Below, piece by piece: positions 11,701-22,451 of a DNA stretch of 64,000 nucleotides. Position numbers and translations under genes: made by a program. Each line of letters starts with the position of its first letter. Position 1 is the stretch's first letter. The notes beneath the pieces are model-generated. The model worked only from the letters and a program-made list of their open reading frames with translations. It did not search any database and was not told where the DNA came from. This DNA comes from Isoperla grammatica (Eukaryota; Arthropoda; Insecta; Plecoptera; Perlodidae): contig OX246743.1 in the NCBI GenBank assembly GCA_945910005.1, forward strand, positions 46,888,361 to 46,952,360, read 5' to 3'.

Positions 11701-13682
11701 GATATTATATCTCGAGAACTAAACGTGCACAAACGAAAATTTTTAGTGCACAAACCTGCACTAACGATGCACAAACGATTGAGATAATAATTTGCCCCTG
11801 ACTTTATAGTGGGGGGGCCAATTTGACGGAGCCATACTCGGGGCACTAAATGTCTGAATCGGCATTAAATAATCTAAGAATTTGAGACTTAGCGCTTACA
11901 TGGGGGGGGGGGGGCTGCGTGACGTTAGCCCCCCCACGGAAAAACTGTTATATCTCGAGATCTAAACGTGCACAAACGAACCTTTTTGGTGCAAAAACCT
12001 GCACTACCAATGAACAAACGATCCACACCAGAAAATGTTAACATTTAACATATAGGGGGGCTGCGTCAAGCAAGCCCCCCACGGAAAAACCGTTATATAG
12101 CGAGAACTAAACGTGCACAAACGAAAATGTTTAGTGAACAAACCTGCACTTTCGATGCACAAACGATCCACTGCAGAAAAAGTTAATATTTGACATATGG
12201 GGGGGCTGCGTCAAGTTGGCCCCCCACAGGAAAACCGTTATTTCTCGAGAACTAAACGTGCACAAACGAAAATTTTTAGTGCACAAACCTGCACTTACGA
12301 TGCACAAACGATCCACATAACAAAATGCTAACATTTGACATATGGGGGGGCTGCGTCAAGTTTGCCCCCCCACAGGAAAACCGTTATATCTCGAGAACTA
12401 AACGTGCACAAACGAAACTTTTTAGTGCACAAACCTGCACTCACGATGCACAAACGATCCACATAAGAAAATGTTAACATTTGACATATGGGGGGGCTGA
12501 GTCAAGTTGGCCCCCCCACGGAAAAAACGTTATATCTCGAGAACTAAACGTGCACAAACGAAAATTTTTAGTGCACAAACCTGCACTAACAATGCACAAA
12601 CGATCCACACTAGAATATGTTAGCATTTGACATATGGGGGGGCTGCGTCAAGTTGGCCCCCCAACGGAAAACCCGTTATATCTCGAGAACTAAACGTGCA
12701 CAAACAAACATTTTTAGTGCACAAACCTGCACTAACGATGTACAAACGATCCACACCAGAAAATGTTAACATTTGACATATGGGGGGGCTGCGTCAAGTT
12801 GGCCCCCCCCCACAAAAAAACCCTTATATCTTGAGAAGTAAACGTGCACAAACAAAAAATTTTAGTGCACAAACCTGCACTAACGATGCACAAACGACCC
12901 ACATCATAAAATGTTAACATTTGACATGTGGGGGGGCTGCGTCAAGTTGGCCCCCCCACAAAAAAACCGTTATATCTCGAGAACTAAACGTGCACAAACG
13001 AAAATTTTTAGTGCACAAACCTGCACTAACGATGCACAAACGACCCACATCATAAAATGTTAACATTTGACATGTGGGGGGGCTGCGTCAAGTTGGCCCC
13101 CCCACAGGAAAACCGTTATATCTCGAGAACTAAACGTGCACAAACGAAAATTTTTAGTGCACAAACCTGCACTAACGATGCACAAACGACCCACATCATA
13201 AAATGTTAACATTTGACATGTGGGGGGGCTGCGTCAAGTTGGCCCCCCCACAAAAAAACCGTTATATCTCGAGAATTAAACGTGCACAAACGAAAATTTT
13301 TAGTGCACAAACCTGCACTAACGATGCACAAACGACCCACATCATAAAATGTTAACATTTGACATGTGGGGGGGCTGCGTCAAGTTGGCCCCCCCACAGG
13401 AAAACCGTTATATCTCGAGAACTAAACGTGCACAAACGAAAATTTTTAGTGCACAAACCTGCACTAACGATGCACAAACGACCCGCATCATAGAATGTTA
13501 ACATTTGACATGTGGGGGGGCTGCGTCAAGTTGGCCCCCCCACAAAAAAAACGTTATATCTTAAGAAATAAATGTGCACAAACGAAATAAGTTCGTGCAC
13601 AAACGTGCACTAACGATGCACAAACGATTGAGATAACAATTGACCCTAAACTTTATAGTGGGGGGGCCAACTTGACGGAGCC
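11700..13682 (-). repeat. Right terminal inverted repeat array
   Basis: About thirteen units of roughly 146 bp, in reverse complement to the left array, end at GGCCAACTTGACGGAGCC. A second terminus-like unit ending GACGGAGCC occurs internally at about 11821-11829. A spacer of about 60 bp without repeat similarity follows it. Inner units match the left array closely, including the TCATAAAATGTTAACATTTG variant. Confidence 0.95.
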
Positions 13683-13691
13683 TTCTAATGA
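13683..13691. repeat. Right target site duplication, 9 bp
   Basis: TTCTAATGA immediately follows the right end GACGGAGCC and is identical to 1542-1550. Confidence 0.92.
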
Positions 13692-14558
13692 GGGCGAAGT
13701 GGCTGGGGCTAGATATATCTCTGACTGACGAGAACCATGCAGGTAATGAGGGCCATGTGTTGTAGGGCCGCGTGTGCGAAGGGTAACTGGATACTTTGCC
13801 GGTCTTTGGATGTGTCATGGTGGTTTTACTCTCAGGCGGATTAAGCCTTCACAACGAGCCGATAATATTTTAGACAAATAAACAACTTTTAGTTTTTAGT
13901 TTCGTTTCGATGCTGATGTTACAGCATTTTTCCTGCGACGTTATTTCAAAATGCTTGATTCAATTTCTTGGTGAGCATTGAATTCGTCTTTTATATTGAG
14001 AGCTAAAAGGTAGACACATTTTCACCTTTATATGGCCGTTATGATGGCACGTGAATACTCCCTATATGCCAATACAGTGAAGTGGTATTGCAGCTGGCTA
14101 CTCTGCTGGACACTAACAATGTAAAATTACCAACACAATCTCAATATCCTCCTCTTGTTTACTATACATTAATTTGCCAGCATGTTTTTTTTTCTTTTTT
14201 GTTGCAATTGTAAGTGTTATCAGTTCAGTTCGGACACATTATTGTACTATCAGTCCTGACAGGATGTATGAATGAATGACGTCAGAGATAAAGGGTTGAC
14301 CTCTGGGCCTAACAGGTGGTGACCTCGGGTCAATCACTTCCTTGCCCAGCGGGATATCTCGCCAAACTGACCCTTATCGCGCGCGGACTGTTTGGTACAG
14401 ATGAGAATGTGATCAGCCAATTACTATCAGAGTTGTTTTTATTAGAGGGTTTTCCCGATCATCATTTCTAATGCCCCTTCTGCTCTATACAGCATAATGA
14501 TCGGGTACACTTACTTACAGTCATGAACATGTTATTTCGACAGATATGACTACCTTAA

Positions 14559-14767
14559 AGCGGGTGTTACACGGAAAAGATAGAAAAGTAAAAAGCAGAA
14601 AGTAGAGAGCAGAGATAGCGCGTAGCTTACGGGAATAAGTGAAAAGTGAGAAGTTCTCTCCAATAGTAGGACAATGTTGAACAAGTGAAAAGTCCCGTAA
14701 GCTACACGTTACCTCTACTCTTTACTTTCTGCTCTTTACTTTTCTTACTTCTCCGTGTAACACCCGC
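14559..14767. mobile_element. 209-bp hairpin MITE with TTAA flanks
   Basis: Ends are (A)GCGGGTGTTACACGG and CCGTGTAACACCCGC. The inverted arms extend about 75 bp inward with small mismatches (TAGCTTACGGGA against TCCCGTAAGCTA). TTAA flanks both sides (14555-14558 and 14768-14771), the duplication typical of piggyBac-type insertion. Class assignment is tentative. Confidence 0.75.
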
Positions 14768-15764
14768 TTAATGGTTCGAACCACTCTTTGTTCTAATCAA
14801 AAGTGTGTGACACAAACACCTTGAATAGTGTGAGAATTTAGGGTTCTTGTTCATGTCTTTAAAATGATGTTCAACATGACTGTGTTAGGTACAAAACATA
14901 TAGTTATTCAATTTATATATTTATAAACAACTTGTTGATGTTAAATTAGATTTGAGTATGAACTGAAATATTGAATACATACATACACATATTTGGGTCC
15001 CCCCTCCTCACACCCATCGTTGGCTCGTTTAGCTGACGAAGCTATAGCTGCTAATGTGACCTAATAACTCCCCGAAAAACAATCGCTGAGAAGCCCAAAT
15101 GTAAGTGTGTTTGTGTGTGTGTGTGTGTGAGGCGACAAGGCAGGCATAACGAGATATGGTTTAAAAATAAACAAAGATACTAGCAAGCCTGGAATGAAGG
15201 TTATGTAAACCTTGATAGGGAACGCTAGACGCAGAGTTGATTGAAAGTAGAACACATTATAGAGAGTAGATATCATTTATTGATCATATTATGTACTTGG
15301 TATAACGTCAGATAATCATTATTCGAAATGATTTTTTCGAGATTTTTGTACAATGACGATTGAAAACTGATCAGTGATGACATAGGAGTAAATGTAAGCT
15401 TGCAGATGGTTGAATGAGTGATACCTGATGATTTTAAATTAAAACATTTTAAAAAATGGTGCGTGTAGCTTAGTATAGTATAAGTTTATTTGTAATACAA
15501 ATGTGTACATAGAAAATACATGTTGTGGTGGTTGGTACATTGGTACATAGTATAATACACATTTGCTTTGAATAAGAATCTAACAAGATGCAAGATAAAC
15601 CAGATTCTAACTTTAGCAGGCACGTCAGACGTGTTGTTACGTTTATAGTGCTGCTATCTACATATTGATAACTATGTCACGTGACAACAAGTCTTTGCCG
15701 CCAAAATGGTGGGTGACACGACACAATGTCACAATACTGTCGCTTAGCCTTGAAACCAGCCTCG

Positions 15765-15830
15765 TAAGCTCGTAAGTGAGCTCGTATAAGTGAGCTCGTA
15801 AGTGAGCTCGTAAGTAAGTTAGCGCACGGG
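15765..15830 (+). repeat. 12-bp tandem repeat, CGTAAGTGAGCT
   Basis: About five imperfect copies of CGTAAGTGAGCT. Each has a core close to the metazoan splice donor consensus on the plus strand, but no plus-strand gene is seen here. Confidence 0.7.
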
Positions 15831-18800
15831 AATGTCTGTCTGTGTCTATCTCTCCAGCGATCTGAGTTGCTCGAATGTAACAGTTTGTTGGTAAATGCGG
15901 CGTGATCTCGTGTTTCCGCCGTGCAAAACGTGGCCGCCCTTGGTCGGCTGTGGCGCCTGGTGGACGTACTTGCAAGGCGGTGAGATGACTGTATGCGATA
16001 TAGGGGGCTGTGACTCCGACAGTCTTTGAGTTGAGGAGCCGGCCTTTAGTTGTGTGGGTCGAGTATAATTTTATTATGCTTCCTCTGCATACACACACTG
16101 GCCTACCTGTAGGACATCACAGCTCTAGAAATAGTATTTAATACAAAAAATTAGGGATTGTAGTTGTACCGACTGTGAATGTATGCCAGTAGTAGTTGCA
16201 CACACATAGCGGAACATTTCTGTGCATTTGCACAAAACGAAACGATTGATTGTCCCGACAAACCTTCACAATTAACCTTCATCCCCGGGACATATTTTAA
16301 CAGTAGCCAGACTTTTGACCGAACCCCAGTCCCTCGGGGGTAAAGTCCTATTACAATCACCCCATAGTCCCATGATAATGTTTTTTCATTGTATGTATTC
16401 TGTAATATTTACCTACGTCTAAAACACACACCGATTCTAAAACAGGAGAGCGGAAAGGAAAGATAATCTAGGACCAAATTGAGCAACCAATTCCAGTAAC
16501 TTCTTATCAATCACACTTATTATCGGTATTCCTAATAAGATCTAATAATTCTATTGACTCTAGGTGGAGTCTCAAGTGCAAACTTATTAGAGTCAAGGTT
16601 TTGGTTATCGGTCAAGTTCAAGGCGATACCTACTACATTTAGTGTGCATGTAAGTTACTGTACACGGTACTCTGATTCGGGAGGTCGTAGGTTCGAGGTT
16701 CGCTTCAATCATTGGGACCTACACAAGAATCAGTATTCGGACGTTCCTTCATCTGGCCAGAATAAATAGAAAGAAAACCGCTAAGTCTTGAGAAACATGA
16801 GATTTTTTTTTGGGGGGGGGGGGGGGGGTTCTTTAAAAGACATTCAATATCAAAATTTTGGAAATATGCAGGGATAGATATTATTATGTGAATTATTAAG
16901 TATAAAAAAATGTAATAGGTTTGTATCAAATTGGACAACTTGAGATTGTTCGTGGTCGATTGCGTGGTCCAGTTCCTACTCATGGCTTCATTCACCCCTC
17001 ATCGTCTCGATTAGCATCGCTGTCGAAATACGAGACGTAAAGGAAATCATATAAACACACAAGTCTATTATGTTTCCGTTACGTTTACAATTGATTTACA
17101 GCGTAAATACCGTAAAACATGGCAACTATACTTTGTCTTGCGGATTATGTTCAGACAAACACAGCCCCGGCTGGCGTGTAAGAATGAGCTATGGGAAAGC
17201 CGGCCTAATGTGATACCCACAACGTTGCAATCTTATCAGTTGAGAGGTATTTAGGTTTATGAAATTACTCCGCGTCTGTGCATGTGCACGGGACAGGTTC
17301 TCACGCCCGCTCTATATTGTTGCACCCTCAGATGGGCGTCCTTATCAGCGGCTTTACTCTCTTAGGCCTTATCGGCCATCTATTTTGTACATTATATTTT
17401 TAAAATAGCGTACAATTTTTAAAACATATTATTACTAACGGAAATAGTAAGATAAAACAAAATATCCGTACATCTTCATCTTTTTTGTACCAAGTGGCAT
17501 TATAGCAGATTAATTGTTGATTAATTGATTTATATCTTCATTTTAGGCGGAATAAAAGCCAGTGAGTTGTAGAACATGTACCTTCTTAATGACCCCGATG
17601 TCAAGATATTAGCCACATGTTTGTTTGTTTAGATAATACACACACATAAAATGATGTGATAATTAAGCCTTCAAAGGTTTCTCTTCTTGATACGTGTATT
17701 GCATGCCCAATAGGAAGACGTGAAATATGCGTGAAAAATGATTTCACTGTCGTAGGAATGAATCTGTTTCCGATCCAATATGTTTTATGTTCTGTGTTCG
17801 TCTGGGTTTTATTTAGTTGGTTGTCTGGCTCAGAATTCCAGCTGTGATATCTTGGTTGAAGAAGTTTGTGAAATTTGTGTGGGTAAATATGATCTTCATA
17901 TTCCAACACACATTCGTATGCTATTCAAAATGTGATATGGTATCCATACTTAACACATTACGCATTCGTCTTTTATAGTGCAGGCTAGAGCGAGAAAAGC
18001 TAATTTTAACGATAATTAGTGTGGAAGCTATATTTTGCCAGAGAGCGATATTGATGTAAAGCAATCAAAGTGCGAGTTTAGTTTGAAGAAACTAAAACAA
18101 ATGCCAACTTTGCTACGTCCTTAGCCAGGTTTGACAAACCCATATCCGTTATCGTAGGAAAATGCATTTCAATAAGAAATAGACCAGGTTTACTTTATGT
18201 AAGTGATTTTTTACTCTTGACAAACATTTGGCTCCTTTATAAACAATCTGCTTTTTTTGAATCCCATATCTGCCAGTGTTTATCAAACTATGTCACTGGG
18301 CCTGCAACATATAACATAAGAGCATAGCTCGATAGTGTAGTAGTTGTAGATCGTGCACTAACGGATTCTAAACGGTGTGTTGTGTTCTCAAATGTGAAAC
18401 TTTGCATTATAATAATGAGTGGTCAAGAAGGAACCCACCATAACGCTGTAGTGTTGGCACGCACAGAATCTCTAATGAATGTAGCCGGTGATGGGGCTCT
18501 AAGTGAAGCTAAAAATATATGAAGTGTGAAGAGAGGGCACAATCAAAATTGAAAGTAAAAAAACTAAAAAGCAATCTAAATTTTGTTGAAAAAATCGAAA
18601 TCAAACGTCATAAAAATTGTATGAACAATACGGTTTTTATTGACATTCAAATAATTCCAACTGCCAGAGGTTTACCGAACCTCCACCAGGGAATTGATCA
18701 AACCGTCCTCACAATCACATCCGGTGTAATCTATAACGATGATTTCATTTTGACATCGCTGATCTGATTGAAAAGTATTGCACATCACTTTTCCCCCCCG

Positions 18801-20136
18801 GATATGATTACGCAACATACTGCACACAACACTGTGCAAACAATACGTGTTATCGAATTAGGTTTTGATTCATGCGTCTTGGAATTACGTGCGATGGCTG
18901 AACATGGGACAAACATGCTCAGAAAGTCATGTTAACTATCAAGGACGTGGAGGGAGGGACGTGGGGACGAAGGGTGGGTGTGGAAGGCAATAAAAATAAG
19001 TTTTACACAAATTAAATTATCATGACTTTTATTGTCTACAAATTTTACAAAAATAATAATAATAGTAATACACTAGTTTTGCACGCTGGGTTTATCACGA
19101 ACCACGTGCGCGATGATCATGTCTAACTATAGATAACATTCTACTCTATTATTGGCACTTGGAAATGTGACTTAGAATGACGTAAAGTGTCATCCCGTGA
19201 TAATAAGATTATTAACAACAATCTTTAACAGCAAAATGGAGACGATCTATTATTGCTAGATTAAATTATTATAATATACATGTTATGATTAATGATTATA
19301 CACATGTTTACCTAACAGTGTTGAAGCGACGCATATCTTAATATAATAAATGCAATAACATGGTACGAGTGAAATATTTTAAGAACAAGATTCGTGGAAA
19401 AAATATATTATTATTACAAAATTCGTGAAATAGTAAGTGCCCGTGCTTGTTTCTACCCTGGGCATACAGATAGACATTACAATGAGATACACATGGTACA
19501 CCACTGCCCACTGGACATACAGACAGACAGACAGACATTACAATGAGATATGATACACATGCACACATGGTCTTGAGCCCTGGAGATGTTTAAAAGATGG
19601 GTAGAGGATTGTTTATCATTGCTCGCACGTGGTGGTTTCATTATAGTGCATTTCTCGATCACCGCGATGGTTTGTTTGGATTTGTGCACACTGCACAGGT
19701 TGTGCTCAAGCCGAGTAGAATAATAGAAGCCAGGGGTGGGCAAACTATTGCGACCCACGAACATTTTGGAGAGTATTCACACATTTGAGCCGTCAATAGA
19801 AAAAATATAATAACTACGAAATAGATAATTATTTATTTACGTTGTGCTGTTGTAAACCACACAAAGAGTGGCGGCGACAAGAGACTTTCTTTAGGTTACT
19901 TGTTAGTAGCAAATAGCAATAGCTAACTAATGTTCGAGATGGGTATGACATCAGACAAACCCATCTGAATCATTTTAACAACCAATTGCCAAACGAAAGT
20001 AATCAAACAAGCCATGTTGACGCACAATGTGGCCGCCACGCGCATAATCTGAATACACTCTACTAGAAGTCAGCAAACCAGCAGCTACAATGATTATCGA
20101 TTGAAGAACAAAAACTACACCACTTCTTTGTGGGTA

Positions 20137-20142
20137 TTTATT
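20137..20142 (-). terminator. Candidate poly(A) signal for SoxE
   Basis: TTTATT on the plus strand reads AATAAA in SoxE orientation, about 2.06 kb after the stop codon. Others at 19833 and 19028 are equally possible. Confidence 0.2.
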
Positions 20143-21991
20143 GAAACATATAAAAAAATGAAATAAAAGTTTCAACTATATCTCCCAATGAGCCTTGCCT
20201 TAAAAGTTAACCCATCCCTGAATGATCCCGCCTAAGTACGGCGATGTGCTGCAATCTCTTGAGCGGAGATGTCTGTTTCGTCCACGTGCACTAGTGTGTT
20301 TTATACACACTTGTATATAAATCCGATTGAAGCAAAAAGCGACGTTCGCTCATCAAACGAAACGAAACGAAATGAAATTGATTTTTTTTCTCCTCTCCTC
20401 TCCTCACTTCACCAACTTCCGGTCGGGTATTAGGTTTTCTCTCGAGGCGCGACCAGCTTAGCCGTGACGTCACTATTAATTGCATTCTGGTTCGTGTTGG
20501 CATGTTTTGATTTTATCAATGTCGAGGGAAAAAACAAAACTCTAGGAGGAAATTCGTTTGATGCAGTTAGTTTTGTGTTGCAGCTTGCAGTATTCATGTG
20601 TGTATGTAATTAAATGAAAGCGTACTTCTAAATGATAACGTTGCTGCCTAAGTATGTTAGGCTGCTGCTAAATTAGGATCTCGTTGAAAGTATTGATTAA
20701 AATAACCAGATTACTGTTAGGATTGCGTACCGACTCTTGTCACATTCATTTACGAGTTGATGACACTGCCCAATTGTGGTCAAACACACACTCGGCTACA
20801 ATTCCAAGCCTGCCAGTTCCAGTTCCATGCTTATCTGAACGAGATTAGTTCCGTGATTCGCCCGTCTTTGAGACGCTATGACTTATTAAGTTATGACTAC
20901 TAGATTATAAAAATGATCTTACACACTAAATAAAGCTCAAAACGTATTTAATGAGGCATAGCACACAAAACTACTTACAATCCCCACTTACGCCCTAAAC
21001 GTATACATAAATACTTTCGCAACTATAACTTAAGTAGTAAATACAACACTCGTCAAGCATTTTAAGGTGAGTCGTGTGAAAGTGAAGCACATTTTACATA
21101 ATAATACGTTGACTGGACTGCCGTCGCGTAAATATATATATATATAACATATTAATGAAGAGTCTGTAGAAAGGAAAGAGTGGCAAACAGTGCGAGCGGA
21201 GGTATTTACAGAATGCGACGTGGTCCGGTCTTTGTGAATGAATAACATTATCATATGTACACAACGGATTTTCACACATAGTTAAGCTCTAACCACGCAT
21301 TTTCTCCACACCCAAAACCGACGGCTCACTCGTTTAAATGTCAGGCCTGGCAACAAGTGTTTCGACAGCAGCGCGCCTCGAGGCGGCCCGGAGAACCATA
21401 TTGTATCAGAAACACAAACACTCGTCAGTTCTCCCTAGTTAGAAACACTAATGAAATTGTTCTGTTGCAAAGTCAGATAACAAATAATATGGGTGTATTG
21501 GCGAGGCATTTTCATCTTCCTTAAAGAAAAAAATCGGGACGATATCGGCTGAACATCTCTATAAGAACAATATTGTGCAACGGTTATAGCAACAGGTATT
21601 AGGTTTCGTAACATAGTGACGCTCAATAGTCTAATTTCTGATCATTCTTTCATAGTTTTCTATAATATTTCCATTGTGGACAACCATTCATAGCAACAAT
21701 ACTCACGACTGCAGACTAAACTTCACTCAGATACTAAGTGCATACCGCACACAACAGCCGATTAAAGTAACAACTCCAGCGATATGGCAACAACGCAACA
21801 CATCTTCTTCACATAACACCTCCTATACATTCGATAATTGTGTCCTCGAAGATTATTGCACACGAGCTTATCTTGAAACTGTCACTTGCAATGTTGTCAA
21901 ACCATATCACACCATATCGCTACTTATAAAGTACTACTGTGTTATTCAACAAGTTTTGTGGGGACTCCACCTAGTTCACCTCAGGGCCGCA

Positions 21992-22198
21992 CATGGCGCT
22001 GTTGTCAGTAACTTGAAGGGAGGTTTTGTTTTAAACCACATGGGGCGCTGTTGCTGCTTTGTGCCAGAAGGTGCAGTTACTAAGGTCCATTAAATTGCCA
22101 CTAGTTGCGCGCCCGAAGTTTTGGAGTTCGACGATACCTCGCTAGGGGATTTTGTGGTCCTTGGGGAGACGTTCAACCGCATGGGGCGCTGTTGTTGC
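21992..22198 (-). repeat. Three-copy motif at start of SoxE 3' UTR
   Basis: CATGGCGCTGTTG (21992), CATGGGGCGCTGTTGCTGC (22039) and CATGGGGCGCTGTTGTTGC (22180) recur. The last abuts the TAG stop. In the transcript each reads CAACAGCGCCCCATG or a shortened form. Confidence 0.7.
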
Positions 22199-22451
22199 CT
22201 AGACATAGTTCGTCCAGTTCTCACTGACGCTACCGCTCGGGCCGTACACAGTGGTTCTCTGTTGCAGGTACTGGTACGAGGGGAGGTACTGATGTCCGCC
22301 GCCCAGAGCGCTGTTGTTGTTGTAGTAGTTGGGGGGTGTGCCCAGGAGGGGTTGGTGGTTCTGGTAGACGGAGGGCGGGGACGAAGAGAGGCTGGAGGGG
22401 TACATGTCGCGCTCTGTCTTGATCAGCGAAGAGGGCTGAAGCTCATGGTAT
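22199..22451 (-). CDS. SoxE: SoxE exon 6, C-terminal activation region and stop
   Basis: The acceptor is CTTGTTTCAG at 22452-22461 and the exon starts by completing a split AG|A arginine codon (residue 387). It codes residues 388-470. It opens with [13 protein letters not shown], whose IKTE matches the sumoylation site of vertebrate SoxE proteins (IKTE in SOX9). A Tyr/Ser/Pro/Asn/Gly-rich stretch ([20 protein letters not shown]) and the end [10 protein letters not shown] follow. The stop is TAG at 22201-22199. Composition resembles the PST/TAC transactivation domain of vertebrate SOX9. The C-terminal residues themselves differ from the vertebrate ending. Confidence 0.95.

Larger units (their letters stand above)
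1551..13682. mobile_element. 12.1 kb foldback-type DNA transposon
   Basis: The element begins GGCTCCGTCAAGTTGGCC and ends with the reverse complement, GGCCAACTTGACGGAGCC. It is flanked by a perfect 9-bp direct duplication (TTCTAATGA). Both termini are long inverted repeats built from tandem units of about 146 bp, ten on the left and about thirteen on the right. This architecture, with a 9-bp duplication, matches what is known of Drosophila Foldback (FB) elements and Mutator-like elements, so a Mutator/FB-type class is likely. No transposase was recognised inside, so this copy looks non-autonomous. The interior holds a direct duplication (3060-3497 and 4955-5440), inverted tRNA-like segments, and a LINE which itself contains a MITE. 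Class is inference; boundaries are directly visible. Confidence 0.9.
13692..19027. other. Intergenic DNA downstream of SoxE
   Basis: No gene is recognised. Notable contents are a TTAA-flanked hairpin element (14559-14767), a GT run (about 15108-15128), a 12-bp tandem repeat with donor-like CGTAAGT (15765-15830) and a G run (about 16811-16828). The frame at 15658-16098 on the minus strand starts with GTG, not ATG, and shows no known domain. Confidence 0.55.
19028..22198 (-). other. SoxE 3' flank and probable 3' UTR
   Basis: The stretch follows the SoxE stop codon in the direction of transcription. AATAAA signals on the minus strand occur at 20137-20142, 19833-19838 and 19028-19033, so the transcript could end 2 to 3.2 kb past the stop. 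The exact end cannot be told from sequence. Three copies of a CATGG(GG)CGCTGTTG motif lie within the first 210 nt. Confidence 0.45.

Noticed and set aside
1421..13818. A host open frame interrupted by the foldback element
   Set aside because: Removing the element and one TTCTAATGA copy leaves the left frame open for about 27 more codons, but no domain or codon signature is seen, so it is likely chance.
15658..16098. 146-codon minus-strand frame as a gene
   Set aside because: It opens with GTG, has no useful internal ATG, includes a tandem repeat (LRAHLRAHLYELTYELT) from the 12-bp array and shows no known domain.
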